From Cranoglanis bouderius (lineage: Eukaryota > Chordata > Actinopteri > Siluriformes > Cranoglanididae): a DNA stretch of 64,000 nt. The translations under genes and the position numbers were made by a program. Below are positions 53,081 to 62,404 of this stretch, one piece after another. The DNA lies in the NCBI GenBank assembly GCA_023630585.1, contig CM042544.1:9271756-9335755 (forward strand), read 5' to 3'. The notes beneath the pieces were generated by a model that was given only the letters and a program-made list of their open reading frames with translations, was not told the DNA's origin and did not search any database. The first letter of the stretch is position 1. The number at the start of each line of letters is the position of its first letter.

Positions 53081-54654
53081 TAGTGGGGGAAAAAAGTATT
53101 TGATCCCCTGCTCATTTTGTATGTTTGCCCACTGACAAAGAAATGATCAGTCTATAAATTTAATGGTAGGTGTATTTTAACAGTGAAGAGACAGAATAAC
53201 AACAAAAAAATCCAGAAAAACGCATTTCAAGAAAGTTATAAATTGATTTGCATTTTAATGAGTGAAATAAATATCAATCAGCAAGATTTCTGGCTCCCAG
53301 GTGTCTTTTACACAGGTAATGAGCTGACATTAGGAGCACTCTCTTAAAGGGAGTGCTCCTAATCTCAGCTCATTACCTAAAAGACACCTGTCCACAGAAG
53401 CAATCAATCAATCAGATTCCAATCTCTCCACCATGGCCAAGACCAAAGATCTGTCCAAGGATGTCAGGGACAAGATTGTAGACCTACACAAGGCTGGAAT
53501 GGGCTACAAGACCATCGCCAAGCAGCTTGGTGAGAAGTTGACAACAGTTGGTGTGAATATTTGCAAATGGAAGAAACACAAAATAACTGTCAGTCTCCTT
53601 CGGTCTGGGGCTCCATGCAAGATCTCACCTCGTGGAGTTTCAATGATCATGAGAACGGTGAGGAATCAGCCCAGAACTACACGGCAGGATATTGTTAATG
53701 ATCTCAAGGCAGCTGGGACCATAGTCACCAAGAAAACAATTGGTAATACACTACGCTGTGAAGGACTGAAATCCTGCAGTGCCCACAAGGTCCCCCTGCT
53801 CAAGAAAGCACAAGTACAGGCCCATCTGAAGTTTGCCTGAATGATTCAGAGGAGAACTGGGTGAAAGTGTTGTGGTCAGATAAGACCAAAATTGAGCTCT
53901 TTGGCATCAACTCAACTCGCCGTGTTTGGAGGAGGAGGAATGCTGCCTATGACCCCAAGAACACCATCCCCACCATCAAATATGGAGGTGGGAACATTAT
54001 GCTTTGGGGGTGTTTTTCTGCTAAGGGGACAGGACAACTGCACTGCATCAAAGGGACGCTGGACGGGGCCATGTACCGTCAAATCTTAGGTGAGAACCTC
54101 CTTCCCTCAGCCAGGGCATTGAAAATGGGTCGTGGATGGGTATTCCAGCATGACAATGACCCAAAACACACAGCCAAGGCAACAAAGGAGTGGCTCAAGA
54201 AGAAGCAGATTAAGGTCCTGGAGTGGCCTAGCCAGTCTCCAGACCTTAATCCCATAGAAAATCTGTGGAGGGAGCTGAAGGTTCGAGTTGCCAAATGTCA
54301 GCCTCGAGACCTTAATGACTTGGAGAGGATCTGCAAAGAGGAGTGGGACAAAATCCCCCCTGAGATGTGTGCAAAACTGGTGGCCAACTATAAGAAATGT
54401 CTGACCTCTGTGATTGCCAACAATGGTTTTGCCATCAAGTACTAAGTCAAAGGGATCAAATACTTATTTCACTCATTAAAATGCAAATCAATTTATAACT
54501 TTTTTGAAATGCGTGTTTCTGGATTTTTTTTGTTGTTATTCTGTCCCTCACTGTTAAAATACACCTACCATTAAAATTATAGACTAATCATTTCTTTGTC
54601 AGTGGGCAAACATACAAAAATCAGCAGGGAATCAAATACTTTTCCCCCCCACTG
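53081..54654 (+). mobile_element. Tc1 element, nearly intact, ending 47 bp before exon F
   Basis: Ends tagtgggggaaaaaagtatt (53081) and acttttccccccccactg (ending 54654) with TA at 53079-53080 and 54655-54656; the outermost left base is T where the mirror predicts C. Inner parts of the ends (tttgcccactgacaaagaaa) are also mirrored near 54595. Length 1574 bp. Solo end copy at 4997-5250. Confidence 0.93.
53433..54445 (+). pseudogene. Tc1 transposase with one small deletion
   Basis: The start MAKTKDLSKDVRDKIVDLHK leads a paired helix-turn-helix region with an SPRG motif, ending at a stop at 53838 after HLKFA. The sequence resumes in another frame at once (NDSEENWVKVLWSDKTKIEL), implying loss of about 10 nt at 53836. 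All three catalytic residues survive: WSDKTK (Asp), VFQHDNDPKHTA (Asp), SPDLNPIENLW (Glu). The residue after the first Asp is Lys where families usually have Glu. It ends NNGFAIKY at 54445. Among the least damaged transposases here. Confidence 0.88.
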
Positions 54655-54701
54655 TAAATATTTGCTTGCAATATGTGACATTTCTGACTCTTTTCTTACA
54701 G

Positions 54702-54932
54702 GGTCTGTTTGTAGAAGAGAAGAACTTGACGGTGACTCATATTAGCCGTCTGTTTGTGTTTGCTGTGATGTGGTCTGTGGGTGGATTGCTGGAACTGGAG
54801 GATCGATTTAAGATGGAGGTGTTTCTCAGAAATCATCCAGTCTTGCTGGACCTGCCTAGCACACAGGGTGATCAAACTATTTTTGAGTATGTGGTCAGCG
54901 AAACTGGCGATTGGGAACTATGGTCAAAGAAG
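54702..54932 (+). CDS. dnah5/dnah8: Dynein heavy chain exon F (AAA2/AAA3 connector)
   Basis: Seventy-seven codons, phase 0 on both sides, acceptor ttttcttacag and donor GTAATT. Translation begins GLFVEEKNLTVTHISRLFVF, then AVMWSVGGLLELEDRFKMEV, LRNHPVLLDLPSTQGDQTIF and ends GDWELWSKK. The LFVFAVMWSVGGLLELE block is typical of DNAH5/DNAH8 chains between AAA2 and AAA3. Because a Tc1 ends at 54654, the branch point must lie in the 47 bp left or inside the transposon end. Confidence 0.95.
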
Positions 54933-55444
54933 GTAATTTGATCCTGAGTCTGAATTTGGTAAATGTATATATTGTACCTTTTATAAAATGAATATCAGAT
55001 ATACTGCTGTTTAAAGGTAACTTTTAATAGGCAGCTATCGTGTATCTTGAATTAAATGGCAGTAATATGTTTTATCTAAACCTTAATGAGCTGGTGGGAT
55101 AAGCTCCAGCAACACACTACAGTAATCTAATCTAAAGTTAATGAAAGCATACATTAGTTTCTCAGCAACATGTAAGGTAAACTTATGTCTGGCTATGTTT
55201 TTTATTGCTAAATTTATGTTGCTAGTTATGTTGCTTACTATATATGGAAGTCAAATAGTAAATGACCAGTTGTGATTGAACCAAGGCTGTAGGAACTGTA
55301 GCTTTTGGTTTCCTAGAAAAGCCATAATTTTCCAGGGCAAATTCAAAAACGTTATTGCGAGCATGATCTTGACCTTACTGTATATCAGAAAGGTTTTTTT
55401 TCTTATAATGTGTTACAACCTTTTCACAGTTTTGATCACATATA
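54933..55444. other. Intron, nothing recognised
   Basis: AT-rich. TA target of the next Tc1 at 55443-55444. Confidence 0.5.
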
Positions 55445-57079
55445 CAGTATCTCACAAAAGTGAGTACACCCCTCACATTTTTGTAAATATTTTATTATAT
55501 ATTTTAATGGGACAACACTGATGAAATGACACTTTGCTACAATGTAAAGTAGTGAGTGTACAGCTTGTATAACAGCATAAATTTGCTGTTCCCTCAAAAT
55601 AACTCAACACACAGCCATTAATGTCTAAACCGCTGGCAAGAAAAGTGAGTACATCCCTAAGTGAAAATGTCCAAATTGGGCCAAAAGTGTCAATATTTTG
55701 TGTGGCCACCATGATTTTCCAGCACTGCCTTAACCCTGTTGGGCGTGGAGTTCACCAGAGATTTACAGGTTGCCACTGGAGTCCTCTTCCACTCCTCCAT
55801 GACATCACAGAGCTGGTGGATGTTAGAGCCCTTGTGCTCCTCCACCTTCCATTTGAGGATGCCCAATAGATGCTCAATAGGGTTTAGGTCTGGAGACATG
55901 CTTGGCCAGTCTATCACCTATACCCTCAGCTTCTTTAGCAAGGCAGTGGTCGTCTTGGAGGTGTGTTTGGGGTCGTTATCATGTTGGAATACTACCCTGC
56001 GGCCCAGTTTCCGAAGTGAGGGGATCATGCTCTGCTTCAGTATGTCACAGTACATGTTGGCATTCATGGTTCCCTCAATGAACTGTAGCTCCCCAGTGCC
56101 GGCAGCACTCATGCAGCCCCAGACCATGACACTTCCACCACCATGCTTGACTGTAGGCAAGACACACTTGTCTTTGTACTCCTCACCTGGTTGCCGCCAC
56201 ACACGCTTGACACCATCTGAACCAAATAAGTTTATCTTAGTCTCATCAGACCACAGGACATGGTTCCAGTAATCCATGTCCTTAGTCTGCTTGTCTTCAG
56301 CAAACAATTTGCAGGCTTTCTTGTGCATCATCTTTAGAAGAGGCTTCCTTCTGGGATGACAGCCATGCAGACCAATTTGATGCAGTGTGCGGTGTATGGT
56401 CTGAGCACTGACAGGCTGACCCCCCATGCCTTCAACCTCTGCAGCAATGCTGGCAACACTCATATGTCTATTCTGCAAAGCCAACCTCTGGATATGTGGA
56501 TATGATGCTGAGCACGAGCACTCAACTTCTTTGGTCGACTGTTCTGAGTGGAACCTGTCCTGTTAAACCGCTGTATGGTCTTGGCCACCGTGCTGCAGCT
56601 CAGTTTCAAGGTGTTGGCAATCTTCTTATAGCCTAGGCCATCTGTATGTAGAGCAGCAATTCTTTTTTTCAGATCCTCAGAGAGTTCTTTGCCATGAGGT
56701 GCCATGTTGAACTTCCACTGACCAGTATGAGAGAGTGTGAGAGCGATAACACCAAACTTAACACACCTGCTCCCCATTCACACCTGAGACCTTGTAACAC
56801 TAGCAAGTCACATGACACCGGGGAGGGAAAATGGCTAATTGGGCCCAGTTTGGACATTTTCACTTAGGGGTGTACTCACTTTTGTTGCCAGCGGTTTAGA
56901 CATTAATCGCTGTGTGTTGAGTTATTTTGAGGGGACAGCAAATTTACACTGTTATACAAGCTGTACACTCACTACTTTACATTGTAGCACAGTGTCATTT
57001 CGTCAGTGTTGTCCCATGAAAAGATATAATAAAATATTTACAAAAATGTGAGGGGTGTACTCACTTTTGTGAGATATTG
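55445..57079 (-). mobile_element. Tc1 element, minus orientation, full length
   Basis: Ends cagtatctcacaaaagtgag (55445) and ctcacttttgtgagatattg (ending 57079) with TA at 55443-55444 and 57080-57081. Inner terminal repeats extend over 100 bp (for example gtgagtgtacagcttgtata mirrored near 56955-56975). Length 1635 bp. Confidence 0.93.
55690..56703 (-). pseudogene. Tc1 transposase with one frameshift and one stop
   Basis: Starts MAPHGKELSEDLKKRIAALH at 56703, with a second helix segment around TVAKTIQRFNRTGS. A shift near 56490 moves to the frame MSVASIAAEVEGMGGQPVSA. LWSDETKINLFG (Asp), FQHDNDPKHTSKT (Asp) and, after a TAG at about 55918-55920 with no shift, SPDLNPIEHLLGILKWKV (Glu) follow. 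It ends NHGGHTKY at 55690. All catalytic residues are present, so inactivation is by two lesions. Confidence 0.88.
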
Positions 57080-57081
57080 TA

Positions 57082-57250
57082 TGTGAGAATCATTAGGCAT
57101 TAACTGCTAGTTCAACACACCTCCTCTATGTCCACAGCTGATGCTTGACCACGCCCCTGCTGCTACATACCCCCACCATCCAATTCATCCCAGGGTTAGG
57201 GTTACGATCAATAGTAGCGTCAGCTGTATACAACCAGATTGGCCCTTGCT
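57082..57250. other. Intronic gap
   Basis: Contains cagctgatgcttgaccacgc, resembling gtagctgatgctcgacccca at 58094; the two may be parts of one repeat. Confidence 0.35.
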
Positions 57251-57560
57251 GTTCAGAGGGCTGCCTTGTCATCAGCCCTGAAGACAGTGTCTTGGGTTTT
57301 TAGCAGCGAGCGCACTTCTGCAGTCATCCATGGTTTCTGGTTTGCGTGTGTGATGATGATTTTGAAGGAAGTCACATCATCTATGTTCTTACTGATGCAG
57401 CCAGTCACTGATGCCGTGTATTCCTCCAAGTCTGTGATGTTGTGGTATGTAGCAGCCTCTCTGAACATATTCCAGTCTGTGCGCTTAAAACAGTCCTGAT
57501 GTGCTGAGATGGCTCCCTCAGACCAGGTTCTCACCAGTTTCAGAACCAGTTTGGCACGTT
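57251..57560 (-). mobile_element. LINE fragment (endonuclease to RT linker)
   Basis: The - strand frame reads DCFKRTDWNMFREAATYHNI, then LEEYTASVTGCISKNIDDVT and ANQKPWMTAEVRSLLKTQDT. This is the linker ahead of RT in fish jockey/CR1-type LINEs (TDW-x-FREAA, NQKPWMT-EV). No RT follows at the left edge. Confidence 0.65.
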
Positions 57561-58750
57561 TCAGGATTGGTCAGTATGCTGGGATTAGCATAACAGAGAG
57601 GGCGGGGTGAGAGTTCACTTAGCGCTTCCTTTGTGTTAGTGCTAGGCGGAATGTACACCGCAACAATGAGCATGGTCTAGTACTCTAGCTGCACATGTGG
57701 TGGCACCCATTCGTTCCTGGCTTGTTCTTGTGTAATTGCCTCTAAACACTGCTGTTGTTCACAGTGCAGGTTGAGGAAAAATTTCCATGATGGAGTCTGG
57801 TACCTCCTCCTAGGCTTTGGCACCACTGTAGAACCCAGTGTGTTTTGGTAAACAGGCGACTTTTTACAAATTACAGTTTACAATTCCTTTATTTTTTCCC
57901 CCTTATTTTTCCTTCATATGCTTTTCAGCACTTTCTCACATGCAAACACAAACATAGCACAAAGACCACACACAAGCACAAACACACAAAGTTCAGCTTG
58001 GCTCAGCTCTCGCTCTCTGGTTCACAATGTTCCCTAAAAGACAAACAAAGCACAGATAAGTAAGCTCACCTCTGTGTCTGCCTCTCTGTCCGTAGCTGAT
58101 GCTCGACCCCAACCCCCCATTTGGTTGCATATCCCTTGCTTGTGTAAGGAATCAGCTTTAAAAAATGAAACGAAACAGAAGCGCACACTTGGATTCAAAG
58201 CACCTTTTTAAAGGAGACGAGTTTTAAAGCGTGCCTGCATTATCTACCAGAATATGTGGCAAATCAGATGTAAAAATGAAACATTTAAATATATTCTCCA
58301 CCAGTTACAATTCATGTAACGAATTAAAAGATCTTTAACACGTTTAAATGTATTCTCCAATTTATGTAGGAATTAGCTCGAATGGACGTGAAATATATCT
58401 ATATATCTAATCAATGCGTGTTATAAATATACATCAGCCATGAAAGGGAATTCATGTATGTGCACATATACATATAGATAATTAACAATAATGTATCCCA
58501 TTGCAATATGATATGCATAATCAATCAGGGTATCTCGAGACGATTAACTACATACCAAATTTGATGGACTTATAAAGAATATTACAGGTAAAACATGGTT
58601 ACAGACATTTAAAATAATATCCTAAATTAAACTATCTACAATCATTATAGTTATGTTACATAAACACACAATATATGCAAATAGGAAAACATCACACTAT
58701 TTGGACATCGAATAATTACATATAATTACATGTTACATTCAAAAGAGATT
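57561..58750. other. Intron, nothing firmly recognised
   Basis: 57640-58130 is moderately GC-rich and may be 5' LINE DNA; 58140-58740 is AT-rich without features. Confidence 0.4.
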
Positions 58751-58754
58751 CTTC

Positions 58755-58872
58755 CATTGTGTGTGTGCGCGTGTGTGCACGCGTGCGCGTGTAGGTAAGC
58801 TTTGTGTGTGTGCGTGTGCGTGTGTGCGCGTGTGGGTAAGCTTTGTGTGTGTGTGTGTGTGTGTGTGTGTCT
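58755..58872. repeat. GT-rich microsatellite cluster
   Basis: Alternating GT/GC tracts (gtgtgtgtgcgcgtgtgtgc, later a pure GT run at 58847-58870) separated by two copies of gtaagctttgtgtgtg. Frames of TH repeats on the - strand are by-products. Confidence 0.9.
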
Positions 58873-58959
58873 GAAGAGGGGGGTCGTGCCCCCTGTAGCA
58901 TTCCGATGGCATCTGGTTGAAGAGGTTTCTGATATGGATTCACAGCTCAAAGAAACAGA

Positions 58960-60050
58960 GAAACTTCTTTGCTAAGTCCAGGCTGATTCAGAAATCAGTT
59001 TGATATGTTCAGACTTTACACATGCAATAACTGCATCAAGCCTGTGACTCACTGACATGACCAAATTATTGTTTTCTTCTTTTGTGATGCTTTTCCAGCA
59101 TTTTACTGCAGCCTCTTTCAGTTGTTGTTTGTTTCAGGGGGTTTCTCCCTTCAGGAGGTGAAATGCATGCTTAGCTGGGTTAAAGTCTGGTGATTGACTT
59201 GACCAGTCTAAAGCCTTACACTTTTTCCCCTTAATAAAGTCCTTAGTTGAGTTGGCAGTGTATTTTGGATCATTTTCATCAATAAAGATTAGATTAGATT
59301 GATCATCAATAAAGATTAGTGAGCCTGTTCCAGAAGCAGCTATGCAAGCCCAAGCCATGACACTATTGCCACCATGTTTCACAGATGAGTTTTATGAGTT
59401 ATGAGTTTTGGATCATGAGCAGATCCTTTCTTTCTTCACACTTTGGCCTTTCCATCACTTTGGTAGACCTTAATCTTGGTTCCATAACTTTTGTGGCTCA
59501 TCTCTGTATTTCTTTGTGAATTCCAGTTCTTACTGGCTGATTCTTACAATTATTATTCTTACTGCTGATGAGTGGTTTGCATCTTGTGGCCTCTACATTT
59601 CTGCTCTTGAAGTCTTCTTTGAACAGTGGATTGTGATACCTTCACCCCTGCCCTGTGGAGATTGTTGGTGATGTCACTGACTGTTGTTTTGGGGTTTTTC
59701 TTCACATCTCTCACAATGTTTCTGTCATCAGCTGTTGTTGTTTTCCTTGGCCAACCCATTCAGTGTCTGTTGTCAATGCACCAGTGGGTTCTTTCTTTTT
59801 CAGGACATTTCAAATTGTTGTATTGGCTATTCCCAATGTTTGTGCAATGCTGCTGATTGTCTAAACAATCAATCTAACAGGACACATCTGGGTAACAAGT
59901 CAGTCACATGTTCCAATATTTTTGCTCACCTACAAATTGGGTGGTCTAATGTGCTATGTTTTAAGCTCATCTACATATAAATATCAGGAAATAAAAGCTG
60001 AAATTCTAAACTCTCCAATAGTTTTTGGGGGAATGTATATACACATAACA
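58960..60050 (-). mobile_element. Decayed Tc1-like element, minus orientation
   Basis: Transposase pieces: GWPRKTTTADDRNIVRDVKK and TVQRRLQEQKCRGHK (59759-59559, second helix-turn-helix), VKHGG-like MKHGGNSVMAWACIAASGTG (59382) and SQSPDFNPAKHAFHLLKGE (59160), where the catalytic Glu block reads NPAKH, so the Glu is lost. An internal duplication (agattagattgatcatcaat) lies at about 59285-59320. Terminal repeats not clearly delimited. Confidence 0.7.
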
Positions 60051-60543
60051 CAGCCAATATACCCTCTTAGTAGGTCACTAAAGCTGAGCTGCAAATGCTT
60101 GTATCTGAGGTTGCTAAATATAGTCTTTTTGGAAGTGCTGTAAAAGGATGCACAAAATGAAAACTTGAAATAAAATACCAAAAAAGTCTGGTGTCTCCTT
60201 TATTACTATCATTTATAATAGTTTATATAGTGAATGAGTATGGGCGCAATATCAGACAAAGTGTAATTCAATTTTTATTTTTAAACTAAAATATACCTTT
60301 TTATAAAATTGTGGTTTATTTTCTGAAGGCCAGCTAAATACCCGCTAAACTTATTACCATTATGGAGATGTATGGGGACCTCACTAAAGGCTAAAAACCT
60401 GTGCCACTACACCGCCACCACCCCAGATGCAAACATTTCATCCATGCACAAAATTATGTTTTACATGTTAATACCTACACAAAATGTCCTTTATACATTA
60501 GTGCAAATAAAGAGCAAACTGTCTTTCGATAGTCACATATACA
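60051..60543. other. Intron, nothing recognised
   Basis: No features seen. Confidence 0.45.
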
Positions 60544-60600
60544 GTGGATATAAAAAGTCTACATACCCCTATTAAAATGGCAACACATGTGGTGCAACAC
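60544..60600 (+). mobile_element. Solo Tc1 end
   Basis: cagtggatataaaaagtcta then catacccctattaaaatggc is the left end of the family whose right end closes the element at 15378 (gactttttatatcctctg). Nothing of the interior follows. Confidence 0.6.
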
Positions 60601-60855
60601 ATTGCAAGACTATATATGCAAGACTACATAAGGTGCAAGTGCACAACAGTGTGAGACATGTGCAGGACAATAAATAAACAGAACAGAACAATAAATGCAC
60701 AGGACAACACAGAACATGGGATGTAATCTGTAAACTATTGGTAGGGGAGCATCAATATGTTTATTGTTCCATAAAGTGTCTGATGCAGCTTTATACAGTC
60801 TTTATTGTCCCATAGAAGGTTGTGAGAACAAACAGTAGTACAAAAACTGTAACTA

Positions 60856-61050
60856 CACTACATTTATGGCATTTGGCAGATGCCCTTATCCAGAGCAACT
60901 TATATTTATCTCATTTATACAATTGAGCAGTTGAGGGTTAAGGGCCAGTTGCTCAAGAGCCCAGCAGTGGCAGTTTGGTGGTGCTAGGATTTGAACTCAT
61001 GACCTTCCAGTCAGAAGTCCTGAATGTCTTAACCACTGAGGTAACACTAA
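60856..61050 (-). mobile_element. tRNA-derived SINE with L2-like tail, copy 3
   Basis: Tail tacatttatggcatttggca at the left; B box complement aggatttgaactcatgacc near 60987; A box complement gtcttaaccactgaggta at about 61026-61043. Same family as copies at 16.7 and 20.7 kb. Confidence 0.75.
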
Positions 61051-61477
61051 CTAATTTACTAGTAACAGCACTACTTATATCCCTAGTACTGTCAAAATTA
61101 TCAGTTCTGATCAGTTTTTAGAATTTGCTATCACTGAGAATAACTTTGTATTGATTTGCAGTGACCTTTCCCACTTAGGAGAGAAGTGGACCCAAACTAC
61201 GGCCATAAAAGTCCCCCACAGCATAATAGAGCCACCATTTTCCCCTCAGTTAATTTAGTATCCATTTGTTTGTTTTGTTTGAAATAATTCATTTAATAAT
61301 CATTTTGCTTGTTCTCTTGAAGGGTGCCAATAATTCTGGAGTTGACTTTATATGTATTATACTATATGTATTACTTGAATACTTGTTTATTCTGTATTAA
61401 CCTCACAATTTATTTGTTATAATTCTTTAATCATGATCTGCAATCTTTTTCACAAACAATTTTAATGTCATTTTCAG
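61051..61477. other. Intron end before exon G
   Basis: A piece near 61150-61260 (cctttcccacttaggagaga, cccccacagcataatagagc) looks like decayed Tc1 transposase DNA. Acceptor cattttcag at 61469-61477. Confidence 0.45.
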
Positions 61478-61645
61478 GTGCTAGAGTATCACTATCCGAA
61501 AGACACAGTCCCTGACTATGCTTCTATTTTGGTGCCAAATGTAGACAATACACGGACTGTCTTCCTTTTGCAAACAATCATGAAACAGGGCAAAGCAGTT
61601 CTGCTGATCGGTGAACAGGGCACTGGCAAGACTGTTATGATTAAG
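61478..61645 (+). CDS. dnah5/dnah8: Dynein heavy chain exon G (AAA3 Walker A)
   Basis: Fifty-six codons, phase 0 on both sides, donor GTATGT. Translation VLEYHYPKDTVPDYASILVP, NVDNTRTVFLLQTIMKQGKA, then VLLIGEQGTGKTVMIK. GEQGTGKT is the AAA3 P-loop, a site where ATP binding regulates the motor. Family members I recall have GEQGTAKT; here the Ala is Gly, giving a canonical GxxGxGKT. Joins to exon H as IK-GYTSKYNPEMHLSK. Confidence 0.96.
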
Positions 61646-62197
61646 GTATGTCTTTGCATTGAACTGTTTAGCATTTTGTAAATACAGTATATTCCCCCTC
61701 TTCACTGTTTCTGTTCTGCTAAATGTGGTTCACACATTAATATTTTAATATCATTTGGACTAAGCTTATTAACTGCATTCAAGCTTTTTAAAAATTTTGG
61801 ATACTTGGCTCCATTATGTTTATCCCTCTTACTGCATAACAAAATTTTAAGTTTCAATACAAGTGTTGAGTTTCACTAGAATCATTTTGGAGCCTCTTAA
61901 AAAAAGGTCTACTTAATTAATACACTACAATACTTTTTTCATAGTTTCATAAGTTGTGGAGACATGAGAGAAAATTATTTTTATATTTAGGATTCCTATA
62001 AACACATTTTATCTATTTTGTGGTAACTAATTACATTTAATTTGCTAATTTTTATTGCAGTAATCAGTAATCATAACTAAAATAACATATTAAATATTAA
62101 TTAAATAAGTAATAATGGAAAAATAAGATAATAATATTAGTTTAGGATAAATGTGTTTGTTTGCTTTTAGATTTAAAATGCATTGCCTTTTCTGCAG
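61646..62197. other. Short intron G-H
   Basis: 552 bp, AT-rich, no insertion recognised; the only intron in the window without an evident transposon. Acceptor ttttctgcag at 62188-62197. Confidence 0.7.
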
Positions 62198-62404
62198 GGC
62201 TATACCAGCAAGTATAACCCTGAAATGCACCTGAGTAAGAGCTTGAACTTCTCCTCAGCCACTCTCCCTAGCATGTTTCAGCAAACCATTGAGAGCTACA
62301 TAGATAAGCGAATGGGCACAACATATGGACCACCTGCAGGAAAAAAGATGACAGTTTTCATTGATGATATAAACATGCCAATAATTAATGAGTGGGGAGA
62401 CCAG
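62198..62404 (+). CDS. dnah5/dnah8: Dynein heavy chain exon H (AAA3 Walker B)
   Basis: Sixty-nine codons, phase 0 on both sides, acceptor tctgcag and donor GTAAGC. Translation GYTSKYNPEMHLSKSLNFSS, ATLPSMFQQTIESYIDKRMG, TTYGPPAGKKMTVFIDDINM, PIINEWGDQ. FIDDINMP is the AAA3 Walker B motif with its acidic pair, and KRMGTTYGPP is highly conserved in the group. The next exon is beyond 64000, so the following intron exceeds 1.6 kb. Confidence 0.97.

Larger units (their letters stand above)
1152..62404 (+). other. dnah5/dnah8: Partial gene: axonemal dynein heavy chain, DNAH5/DNAH8 group (8 exons)
   Basis: Eight + strand segments with AG acceptors and GT donors join without a frame break into about 517 residues that read as one dynein heavy chain. 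Order: end of AAA1 (HYDFGLRN), AAA2 Walker A (GPSGTGKT), AAA2 Walker B (VLDGPVD), AAA2/AAA3 connector, AAA3 Walker A (GEQGTGKT), AAA3 Walker B (FIDDINMP). Family knowledge: these are motor heavy chains of outer dynein arms in cilia and flagella, normally about 4,500 residues, so only about a ninth is here. Both ends lie outside the window. Wording such as ILQAWLKK and VMWSVGGLLELE fits the DNAH5/DNAH8 pair; which paralogue was not decided. No stop, frameshift or lost splice site was seen in any exon, so the gene looks functional despite heavy transposon loading. Confidence 0.93.

Noticed and set aside
58716..58950. His/Thr-repeat frames on the minus strand
   Set aside because: Produced by the GT microsatellite.
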